DNA of 64,000 nt from Thermoanaerobacterales bacterium (GTDB lineage: Bacteria > Bacillota > Thermosediminibacteria > Thermosediminibacterales > Tepidanaerobacteraceae): NCBI GenBank assembly GCA_012840135.1, contig DUMA01000036.1:1-64000 (forward strand), read 5' to 3'. The notes under the pieces are model-generated. The model had not been told where the DNA came from and ran no database searches. It worked only from the letters and a program-made list of their open reading frames with translations. Position 1 is the stretch's first letter; each line of letters begins with the position of its first letter. This document shows, one piece after another, positions 57,133 through 64,000 of the stretch. Position numbers and translations under genes: made by a program.

Positions 57133-58728
57133 ATGGCAAAAGATGTAAGAATTGGATTTGATGTCGGCGGGACTTTTACCGACGGCGTAATGCTCAGAGG
57201 CAAAGAGGTTCTGGCAAAGGCAAAAGCTCTCACTACCGATGATGTTACTACGGGAATCATAAATGCTCTGGATGTTTTATTGAAAACCAAAAAAGCCGAA
57301 GTTTCTGAAATAAGCCTGGTATCGCTGGGAACAACCCATACCACCAATGCAATTATCGAAAGGAAAAATTTGAATAAAGTTGGTATTTTCAGGTTGGGTG
57401 CACCGGCCACCACCGCCATCCCCCCACTCACAGGTTGGCCGGAGGATTTGAAAGCGGCCATCGGTGGAATCGATAATATATTCATTATCCGCGGAGGAAA
57501 AGAGTACGACGGAAGAGACATTGTTCCCCTCGATGAAGAAGCAATCAGAAGCGCATGCAGGAAAATCAAGGGGAAAGTTGACTCCATAGCCATAACCGGC
57601 GTCTTTTCTCCCATGATCCCCGACCAGGAAGAAAGAGCCGCGGAAATCATAAGAGAAGAACTGGGAGACATACCGATTACCCTTTCAAACCATATTGCTT
57701 CCATATCTCTCCTGGAGAGAGAAAACTCTACCATTTTAAATGCATCAGTCATTACCGTAATGAGAAAGGCTGTGGAAGCCCTTAAAAAGGCCGCAAAAGA
57801 GCGCGGCATTGAGGCGCCTCTTTTCATAGTTCAAAATGACGGGACGGTCATGTCTGCAGATTATGCGGTGAATTACCCGATTTTCACAGTGGCGTCGGGA
57901 CCTGCGGCCAGTGTCAGAGGTGCGGTTTATCTTTCCGGCATTGATAATGGTGTTGTGGTAGACATAGGCGGGACTTCGACAGATGTCGCATATATAGTAA
58001 ACGGATTCCCGAGAGAGTCTTCAATAACGGTAACGATTGGCGGTGTTAAGACAAATATCAGATGCCCGGACCTTATGTCCATAGCTCTTGGCGGCGGAAC
58101 AATAGTAAAGACTAAAGGCAACGAGGTTATAGCCCATGGCCCCGAGAGCGTCGGATATAACCTGGTCAAATTGGGCAAGTCTTTCGGTGGCCCGATAATT
58201 ACAACCCATGATATTGCAGTGGCCAAGGGAATCCTTGATAAGAAGCTCGATATCTTTGACACGGACTTTGCGCCTCATATTGATAAGGTTAAAGCTTTAG
58301 ACAAAGACCTTGTAGAAGCGGCATATAATATAATAAAGAATACACTGGAAGTGGCCGTAGACCAGATGAAGACAGTGGCCGGCAATGTCAAGGCTATTTT
58401 CGTCGGCGGTGGCGCGCTTGTGGTGCCCAGGGAAAATCTTGAAGGCATATCTGAAGTCGTAATGCCGCCTCACTTCGAAGTTTGCGGTGCCATCGGTACA
58501 ACCATTGCAGAAATCGGCGCTTATGCAGAAGGTGTGGCGGATTTAGAGATTGAGGATAGGGATGACGCTATAAATAAAGTAATTGAAAAGGCAAAAGACG
58601 AAGCGGAAAAAGCAGGAGCAATTCGAGATACAGTAGAAGTGCTGGATGTGGAAGAGATTCCGTTTGCATACATGCCCGGAAAACGTGAAAAGATACGCAT
58701 CAGAGTCAAAGGTAAAATATTTGAATAA
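57133..58728 (+). CDS. HyuA-like hydantoinase/oxoprolinase family protein
   Basis: 531 residues. RIGFDVGGTFTDGVML is the N-terminal phosphate-binding motif of the HyuA/acetone carboxylase/actin-like ATPase fold; SLGTTHTTNAIIERK and NGVVVDIGGTSTDVAYIVNG are the other two. FVGGGALVVPRENL completes the ATP site. The family members use ATP to open cyclic imides such as 5-oxoproline or hydantoins and normally pair with a HyuB subunit. No HyuB gene is seen here; two DUF917 genes follow instead. ATG 57133 behind AGGAGGAAA is chosen. Confidence 0.85.
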   Translation: MAKDVRIGFDVGGTFTDGVMLRGKEVLAKAKALTTDDVTTGIINALDVLLKTKKAEVSEISLVSLGTTHTTNAIIERKNLNKVGIFRLGAPATTAIPPLTGWPEDLKAAIGGIDNIFIIRGGKEYDGRDIVPLDEEAIRSACRKIKGKVDSIAITGVFSPMIPDQEERAAEIIREELGDIPITLSNHIASISLLERENSTILNASVITVMRKAVEALKKAAKERGIEAPLFIVQNDGTVMSADYAVNYPIFTVASGPAASVRGAVYLSGIDNGVVVDIGGTSTDVAYIVNGFPRESSITVTIGGVKTNIRCPDLMSIALGGGTIVKTKGNEVIAHGPESVGYNLVKLGKSFGGPIITTHDIAVAKGILDKKLDIFDTDFAPHIDKVKALDKDLVEAAYNIIKNTLEVAVDQMKTVAGNVKAIFVGGGALVVPRENLEGISEVVMPPHFEVCGAIGTTIAEIGAYAEGVADLEIEDRDDAINKVIEKAKDEAEKAGAIRDTVEVLDVEEIPFAYMPGKREKIRIRVKGKIFE

Positions 58729-58744
58729 GGGAGGCGGAAAACAA

Positions 58745-59917
58745 ATGTCGAAAAAAGTCTTTGAGACACTGGAAAAATGGGGAATTAAAAACTATAAAAT
58801 CATAGACAAGCAGGCAGTAAAAGAAATCACTCTCGGAGCATCCATCCTAGCAACGGGCGGCGGAGGAGACCCCGAGATAGGGCTACTATGGGCATATAAA
58901 GTGCTGGATGAAGGCAAGATTGTGGTAATGGTTGATCCGATGGACATACCCGATGATATTCTGGTGGCGAGCCCCGCCTGCCTGGGCGCACCTGTGGTAC
59001 TTACCGAAAAGCCGCCGTCTTATGATGTATTAAATAATGCCATAAGAAAACTTGAGCAGTACTGGGGAAAGAAACTTGGCGCGACAATTCCAATTGAATG
59101 CGGAGGAGTAAATTCCACCGTCGCTTATGCGGCCGCAGGAGAATTTGAAGTTCCGGTAATCGACGTAGACGGTATGAACAGGGCCTTTCCCGAGCTTCAG
59201 ATGACCTCATGGGTTACAAACGGAGTAAATGCCTCCCCTACGGTTTCCTGTGATGACAGGGGCAACGTAACTGTAATTGATACCGGCGATGACAACAAGA
59301 TGGCCGAAAATATCGCAAGGCGTGTCGCCATGGCCTACGGCGGCATTTCCTGGATTGCGACATACCCCATGACGGGAAAACAGGTTAAGGAAGCTTCTAT
59401 TTTAAATTCACAGAGCATTGCGTGGGAATTGGGCAAAGCCGTTTACAGGGCAAGAGAAAAGCACCTGGACCCTGTGAAGGAAATGCTCGACAGCCTTAAG
59501 GCTACGAGAAACGTGACGGGGATGAAGGTATTCAAAGGCAAGATAGTGGATATTTCCAGGGAATTCGGCGGAGAGTCGACAAAAGGCTTCAGCCTCGGCA
59601 GAATAAAAATGGACGGGCTTGACGAATATAAGGGAAGTGTGGCAGAAATCGACTTTCAAAATGAATGGCTTGTTTTAAGGATTGACGGCAAAATAAGGTG
59701 TCTGCCGCCGGATCTAATTGCCATAGTGGATTCTGAAACGGGAGAACCAATTCGCACCGATATCATGAAATACGGCTACAGAGGTTCCATCATCCTCATT
59801 CCCGCTCACGAAAGGATGAGGACGCCTAAAGGAATACAGCTGTTCGGGCCCGGGTATTTTGGCTACGACATGGATTATGTTCCTGTAGAAGAACTAAATA
59901 AGGAGGTGGCAAAATAA
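58745..59917 (+). CDS. DUF917 family protein 1 (S-methyl-thiohydantoin desulfurase-like)
   Basis: 390 residues. ITLGASILATGGGGDPEIGLLWA, CLGAPVVLTEKPP, ECGGVNSTVAYAAAG and DVDGMNRAFPELQMTSW are the conserved DUF917 core. NCBI and Pfam now tie this family to S-methyl-thiohydantoin desulfurases, although most members are uncharacterised. It starts 16 bases after the HyuA-like gene (GGGAGG before ATG 58745) and ends in a 1-base overlap with the next small gene. A second copy stands 1.3 kb downstream. Confidence 0.85.
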   Translation: MSKKVFETLEKWGIKNYKIIDKQAVKEITLGASILATGGGGDPEIGLLWAYKVLDEGKIVVMVDPMDIPDDILVASPACLGAPVVLTEKPPSYDVLNNAIRKLEQYWGKKLGATIPIECGGVNSTVAYAAAGEFEVPVIDVDGMNRAFPELQMTSWVTNGVNASPTVSCDDRGNVTVIDTGDDNKMAENIARRVAMAYGGISWIATYPMTGKQVKEASILNSQSIAWELGKAVYRAREKHLDPVKEMLDSLKATRNVTGMKVFKGKIVDISREFGGESTKGFSLGRIKMDGLDEYKGSVAEIDFQNEWLVLRIDGKIRCLPPDLIAIVDSETGEPIRTDIMKYGYRGSIILIPAHERMRTPKGIQLFGPGYFGYDMDYVPVEELNKEVAK

Positions 59918-60168
59918 TGGCTTACAGCTTTAATGAAACGGAAAAAGCCATTATAAAGTTCCTGAAAGAAAACCCCTATAGCGAGAGAAAAGCCGTTGTT
60001 GAAGCACTTTCGAGCATGCCAGGATTGGAAGAATCTCTGGAAAAACTTGCAAATGACATGGTGTTGATAGAACTTACCGGGCCGATGGAATCAAGCCTGG
60101 AATCCAGGGTACCGAAGAAGATATACATGATAAATCCCGAAAAAGAAAGTGAATTAGAAGGGATATAA
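59917..60168 (+). CDS. Small conserved-looking protein of unknown function
   Basis: 83 residues: AYSFNETEKAIIKFLKENPYSERKAVVEALSSMPGLEESLEKLANDMVLIELTGPMESSLESRVPKKIYMINP in outline. The pattern (three short helices then a beta wing) suggests a winged helix, possibly a small regulator or an adapter for the enzymes around it. It starts in the TAATGG junction with DUF917-1 behind AAGGAGGTGGC and is 1 base from the M24 gene, so it is clearly part of this operon. Confidence 0.6.
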   Translation: MAYSFNETEKAIIKFLKENPYSERKAVVEALSSMPGLEESLEKLANDMVLIELTGPMESSLESRVPKKIYMINPEKESELEGI

Positions 60169-60169
60169 G

Positions 60170-61255
60170 ATGAATTATAAAAGGCGTGTGGATAAATTAA
60201 TCGAGTTTTTCCAGGAAAAGGATCTGGATGCGGTAATTCTGGGAGATAGAGCCAATGTGAGGTATTTTACCGGTATGCGGTTTAATACCGCATCCTTTTC
60301 CATCCTTTTTATATCAAAAAATGGCGATGTTGTGCTTTTGACCGCCGTTCTAGACTATAAAAGAGTAAAAAGGAATTGCTGGATAAAAGATATTAGAAAG
60401 TTCCCGGAAGATGACCCAAATTATCTAAATCCATTAAAAGAACTGCTTTATGGCAGAAATATAAAGCGCGTAGGCGTTGAGTTTTCAACCGTTACAGTTG
60501 AGAGAGAAAATTTAATAAAAGAGGTAACGAACGCCGAACTGGTAAACATTGAAAACGATCTTTTAAGGCTCAGAATGGTTAAAGACATGGAAGAAATCGA
60601 AATCATAAGAGCTGCTGCAAAAATCGCGGAAAAAGCCATGATTAATGCCGTAGAGAGCATAAGAGAGGGAATTAAGGAATATGAAGTGTCCGCCATTGCC
60701 CAGGACGTGATGATGCGAGAAGGTGCGGAGGGATTGTCCTTTGAACCTTTTGTCATGTCCGGGGAGAACGCATGGCTCCCACAGCGATTTTCTTCAGATA
60801 AAGAACTTAAAAAGGGTGAACTTGTTCTTTTCGACATGGGATGTGTATACAGGGGTTATTGCTCTGATATCACCAGGACGTTTTCCCTTGGAGGACTTTC
60901 CGACGAACAAAAACACCTTTTTCGGGTGGCTTATGAAGCTCAACAGAAAGCCATAGAGGCCGTGAAGCCTGGGATGGCTGCAGAGGATATTGATAAAGCC
61001 GCCAGAGATTATATTACGCAAAAAGGGTATGGTAAATATTTTCCCCACCTTACAGGTCATGGCCTAGGCCTTAGCATTCATGAAATGCCGATAGTGGATG
61101 TAGGAAGTAAAATTTTGCTGGAACCGGGAATGATAGTTACCATTGAACCCGGCATATATGTGGAAGGCCTTGGAGCGGCCCGGGTAGAAGACATGGTGCT
61201 TGTGACGGATGGTGGGTATGAACTACTAACAAATGCTCCTAGAGAGCTGATATAG
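60170..61255 (+). CDS. M24 (aminopeptidase P/creatinase-type) metallohydrolase
   Basis: 361 residues. The N-terminal creatinase domain (about 1-130) is followed by the pita-bread catalytic domain. The five metal ligands are present: Asp222 (LFDMGCV), Asp233 (SDITRTF), His297 (TGHGLGLSIHE), Glu326 (TIEPGIYVE) and Glu340 (RVEDMVL). Prolidase activity is the default annotation, but the same fold hydrolyses creatine and related C-N bonds. In this operon, cleavage of an opened hydantoin-like product is an attractive alternative. Confidence 0.88.
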   Translation: MNYKRRVDKLIEFFQEKDLDAVILGDRANVRYFTGMRFNTASFSILFISKNGDVVLLTAVLDYKRVKRNCWIKDIRKFPEDDPNYLNPLKELLYGRNIKRVGVEFSTVTVERENLIKEVTNAELVNIENDLLRLRMVKDMEEIEIIRAAAKIAEKAMINAVESIREGIKEYEVSAIAQDVMMREGAEGLSFEPFVMSGENAWLPQRFSSDKELKKGELVLFDMGCVYRGYCSDITRTFSLGGLSDEQKHLFRVAYEAQQKAIEAVKPGMAAEDIDKAARDYITQKGYGKYFPHLTGHGLGLSIHEMPIVDVGSKILLEPGMIVTIEPGIYVEGLGAARVEDMVLVTDGGYELLTNAPRELI

Positions 61256-61264
61256 GTGATGAAT

Positions 61265-62395
61265 ATGAGCGTATATGATATTTTAAAAAGATGGGGTATA
61301 GAAAATTACAGGGTTGTTGACGAACAGGGCCTGAAAGAAATAACCCTGGGAGCGTCTATCCTTGCTACCGGTGGCGGGGGTGATCCGGAGATAGGATTTT
61401 TATGGGCTCTCAATGTGGTCAAAGAGAGAAATGATATTGTGTTAATAGACCCAAAAGACTTTCCGGATGACGCCCTGGCCGCCATAGCCGGTTGCCTGGG
61501 AGCGCCTGTTGTTTTGACGGAAAAACCCCCGAATGGTAAGGAAGTCCTGTGGTGCTTAGAAAGTTTAAAAAGGTATTTGGGAAAAGAAATTCAGGCCATT
61601 GTCCCTCCTGAGGCCGGAGGGGTAAATACTCCTGTTCCGATGGCGGTTGCCGGGGCTGTAGGCATCCCGGTGGTCGATGCGGACGGCATGGGGAGGGCTT
61701 TTCCAGAGCTTCAGATGACCTCCTTTTATACCCATGGCATTATGCCGTCTCCCACGGCGGCGGCCAATGAAAAAGGAGCGGTAACTGTGGCGGATACCGC
61801 ATGTGCCCTTATGGCGGAAAGAATAATAAGAAATGCGGCCATGGCCTACGGTGGAATATCCTGGATTGCGGGGTACCCGATGACCGGCAGGCAGCTTAAA
61901 GAAGCGGCCATCTTTAATTCCATTTCAAAGAGCTGGGAACTGGGTAAGGCGGTCTACAAATGCAGGAAAACCCATGACGACCCCATTGAAAACATAGTGA
62001 AGATAGTCGGAGGATATAAAGTTTTCAAGGGCAAGATTGTAGATATAAATCGCGAATTCGGAGCGGAAAAGACTAAAGGGTTCTCCATGGGGAGGCTCAC
62101 TCTGGAAGGACTTGAGGAATATAAGGGTGAAAGGGCTTTCGTGGATTTCCAGAACGAATGGCTGAGGCTTGAAATAAGCGGAAAAGTCAAATGCCTGACG
62201 CCGGATTTAATATTAATACTGGATTCGGAAACCGGTGAGCCTATAAGGACCGATATAGTAAAATACGGATATCGCGGAAGCATAGTTGTAGTTCCCGCCG
62301 ATGAAAAGATGCGAACCGAACTGGGCATTGAAACCTTCGGGCCGAAGTATTTTGGATATGAAGAGGATTATACTACCGTAGAAAAGCTGGTATGA
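61265..62395 (+). CDS. DUF917 family protein 2
   Basis: 376 residues, paralogue of DUF917-1 with the same core: ITLGASILATGGGGDPEIGFLWAL, CLGAPVVLTEKPP, EAGGVNTPVPMAVAG and DADGMGRAFPELQMTSF. The C-terminal phrases PIRTDIVKYGYRGS and FGPKYFGYEEDYT match copy 1. The two differ at several core positions (ECGGVNST against EAGGVNTP), so they may form a heteromer or act on different intermediates. ATG 61265 behind AGGTGA is chosen over 61256/61259. Confidence 0.85.
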   Translation: MSVYDILKRWGIENYRVVDEQGLKEITLGASILATGGGGDPEIGFLWALNVVKERNDIVLIDPKDFPDDALAAIAGCLGAPVVLTEKPPNGKEVLWCLESLKRYLGKEIQAIVPPEAGGVNTPVPMAVAGAVGIPVVDADGMGRAFPELQMTSFYTHGIMPSPTAAANEKGAVTVADTACALMAERIIRNAAMAYGGISWIAGYPMTGRQLKEAAIFNSISKSWELGKAVYKCRKTHDDPIENIVKIVGGYKVFKGKIVDINREFGAEKTKGFSMGRLTLEGLEEYKGERAFVDFQNEWLRLEISGKVKCLTPDLILILDSETGEPIRTDIVKYGYRGSIVVVPADEKMRTELGIETFGPKYFGYEEDYTTVEKLV

Positions 62396-62397
62396 TT

Positions 62398-62431
62398 AAA
62401 AAGCTCCTACCTTTGGGTAGGAGCTTTTTTA
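62398..62431 (+). terminator. Terminator of the HyuA-DUF917 operon
   Basis: AAGCTCCTAC (62401-62410) pairs with GTAGGAGCTT (62417-62426), followed by T6. Confidence 0.88.
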
Positions 62432-62712
62432 AGGGTGTGCATGCCGGGTTGGTTTAAAAATATTTATCTTTTACACTTTATATTGTATAATCATATATAA
62501 CATATCTTCTGGCTCAATCACAGCAGGGAGAAAGTTTGCTGCGATGGCGGAAGCACAGAAAAATTATGGGGAGATGGTAGGATGGTAGGGAAGGTGTTTT
62601 TAAAGGCCCCGGGCCTTTTGTTTTTAAGCGGTGGAAAGAACCTGCACTTTTTATCAATTTCACAGCCTATCCGCAGGTTGTATTTTGCACATCGTAATGG
62701 GGAGGAAGGGCT
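62432..62712. other. Gap before paaK with an internal terminator
   Basis: AAAGGCCCCGGGCCTTTT (near 62605-62622), followed by GTTTTT, is a terminator inside a probable leader. AACCTGC (near 62639) and GCAGGTT (near 62674) form another stem. TATAAT at 62486-62491 may be a -10 with a poor -35. An attenuated leader is possible; no known riboswitch core is recognised. Confidence 0.4.
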
Positions 62713-64000
62713 ATGCTGTGGTCGAAGGTTGAGGCATTGACCAGAAAAGAAATAGAAGATATGCAGCTTGAGCGGTTGAAATACATTGTGAATTATGCAT
62801 ATGAGAAAGTGCCCTTTTACAGGCAGGCTTTTGACCGCATCAATCTTTCTCCCGGGGATATCAATTCTTTGAAAGACATCGAAAAAATACCCTTTACTAC
62901 TAAAGATGATCTGCGGGACAATTATCCCTACGGGATGTTTGCCGTACCGATGAAGGACGTGGTCCGCATCCATGCCTCCTCCGGCACCACCGGCAGGCCC
63001 ACTGTGGTGGGATACACTAGAAAGGACCTGGACACATGGTCGGAACTGGTGGCCCGCATAGCCTTCATGGCGGGAGCGCGCGAACATGATATCGCCCAGA
63101 TTTCTTTCGGCTACGGCCTTTTTACGGGAGCTCTGGGTCTCCACTACGGCCTTGAAAGGATAGGCGCCGCGGTGGTCCCCGTTTCCAGCGGCAATACCGA
63201 AAGGCAGATAAACCTCATGCGGGATTTTGGAACTACGGTGCTGGTGAGCACCCCTTCTTACGCCATGTATATGGCGGAGGTATCGGAAGAAATGGGGGTA
63301 AGGCGGGAGGATATCCGCCTGAGGCTCGGGCTCTTTGGTGCCGAGGGGTCCACTAAGGAGATGCGAAATGAATTGGAAAAACGGTGGGGTATCACCGCCA
63401 CGGAGAATTATGGGTTGAGCGAGATTATTGGTCCCGGAGTGTCCGGCGAGTGCGATGAAAAAGACGGCATGCACATTGCCGAAGACCATTTTCTGGCGGA
63501 AATTATAGATCCTGAGACGGGACGCAAACTGGACTTCGGAGAAAAAGGGGAGCTGGTCATAACCACCCTGACAAAGGAAGCACTGCCCCTCCTGCGCTAC
63601 AGGACCAGGGACATCACCAGTCTGAATCCGGAGCCCTGCCGCTGCGGCAGGACTTTGCTGAGGATGTCCACGGTGGAAGGCAGGAGCGATGATATGCTCA
63701 TAATCCGCGGGGTCAACGTTTTCCCTTCCCAGATAGAGAGCGTATTGATGAACATCAAGGGAGTGGGGCCCCATTATGAGATCGTGGTTACAAAAAAAGG
63801 ATATCTAGACGAACTTACGGTAAATGTAGAGCTTGCTGACGGAGAAATGCTGGACGAATACCGGAGGCTGGAGGAACTGAATGCCATTATCCGCCAGAAG
63901 CTTAAGACCGTGCTTCAGATTGACGCGAAGGTAAATCTCGTAGAGCCCAGAAGTCTTGCGAGATTTGAAGGCAAGGCCCGGAGGGTCAGGGACTTGAGGA
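62713..64000 (+). CDS. paaK: Phenylacetate-CoA ligase, 3' end outside window
   Basis: 429 codons visible, open to the right edge. The family is normally about 430-440 residues, so only the last few are missing. RKEIEDMQLERLKYIVNYAYEKVPFYRQ at the start, SSGTTGRP at residues 89-96 (AMP-binding), YGLSEIIGPG and ALPLLRYRTRDIT with the CRCGRT zinc-like knot are PaaK signatures. It activates phenylacetate or related aryl acids with ATP and CoA. In anaerobes such genes often stand with indolepyruvate or aryl-acid ferredoxin oxidoreductases. ATG 62713 follows GGGGAGGAAGGG. Confidence 0.93.
   Translation, partial: MLWSKVEALTRKEIEDMQLERLKYIVNYAYEKVPFYRQAFDRINLSPGDINSLKDIEKIPFTTKDDLRDNYPYGMFAVPMKDVVRIHASSGTTGRPTVVGYTRKDLDTWSELVARIAFMAGAREHDIAQISFGYGLFTGALGLHYGLERIGAAVVPVSSGNTERQINLMRDFGTTVLVSTPSYAMYMAEVSEEMGVRREDIRLRLGLFGAEGSTKEMRNELEKRWGITATENYGLSEIIGPGVSGECDEKDGMHIAEDHFLAEIIDPETGRKLDFGEKGELVITTLTKEALPLLRYRTRDITSLNPEPCRCGRTLLRMSTVEGRSDDMLIIRGVNVFPSQIESVLMNIKGVGPHYEIVVTKKGYLDELTVNVELADGEMLDEYRRLEELNAIIRQKLKTVLQIDAKVNLVEPRSLARFEGKARRVRDLR

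Noticed and set aside
62518-63774. Long minus-strand open frame of 418 codons opposite paaK
   Set aside because: It has no recognisable protein sequence and exactly shadows the paaK reading frame, which shows clear family motifs on the plus strand.

Overview
The window comes from a spore-forming, flagellated, strictly anaerobic member of the Firmicutes (Clostridia), probably a thermophile near Thermoanaerobacterales/Thermosediminibacterales. The taxonomic placement is inferred from gene order (rpmE-DUF1385-prfA-prmC; ywmB-murA-spoIID-spoIIQ-spoIIID-mreB-flgF-flgG), the sporulation and flagellar genes, frequent TTG/GTG starts behind strong GGAGG sites, and the presence of both a V-type and an F-type rotary ATPase. 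No rRNA, tRNA or CRISPR array was seen.

Layout. 0-2.1 kb is a gene graveyard: a truncated deacetylase-like gene, a frameshifted stalk-domain gene, an Rpn-nuclease tail and a large hairpin. 2.3-15.8 kb is a housekeeping run: rpmE, DUF1385, prfA, prmC, a split chromate transporter, a ZIP transporter, Sua5/TsaC, arginine phosphatase, rpiB, glyA, upp, dCMP deaminase, tagO, wecB and a uracil permease behind a PyrR-type attenuator. 15.9-17.8 kb holds a sigI-rsgI pair. 18.1-26.8 kb is a ten-gene V-type ATPase operon headed by an AtpZ-like protein, with an inverted-repeat operator and an apparently leaderless promoter. 27.0-28.2 kb is an ECF S component plus a methyltransferase behind a structured leader. 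28.6-33.7 kb is a DUF134 / Mrp-NBP35 / DUF5320 / NifX-like (two) / MinD-ferredoxin ATPase (two) cluster that resembles the anaerobe-specific 'orange protein' system. 34.4-41.3 kb is a complete F-type ATPase operon with odd subunits (short epsilon, tailed alpha, extended beta) and repeat-bearing gaps. 41.4-50.6 kb is the cell-envelope, sporulation and flagellar-rod run ending in fabZ. 51.6-53.3 kb, on the minus strand, is a cobalamin-riboswitch-controlled pair that fits alpha-ribazole uptake and phosphorylation (cblT-cblS). 53.4-62.4 kb is an accessory catabolic island: an NCS1 permease interrupted by an in-frame TAG, a PucR-type regulator, a decayed racemase-like gene, a HyuA-like protein, two DUF917 proteins, a small conserved-looking protein and an M24 peptidase-like enzyme. 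The window ends inside a phenylacetate-CoA ligase gene.

How the parts may work together. Both rotary ATPases carry the residues of a Na+-binding rotor ring, which suggests a sodium-based energy economy. The catabolic island looks like a route for a hydantoin-like cyclic compound; it has lost its permease, and probably its racemase, by mutation. The most novel-looking parts are this HyuA-DUF917 island, the NifX/MinD/DUF134 cluster with its palindromic promoter, and the family of short inverted repeats inserted in the gaps of the F-ATPase operon.
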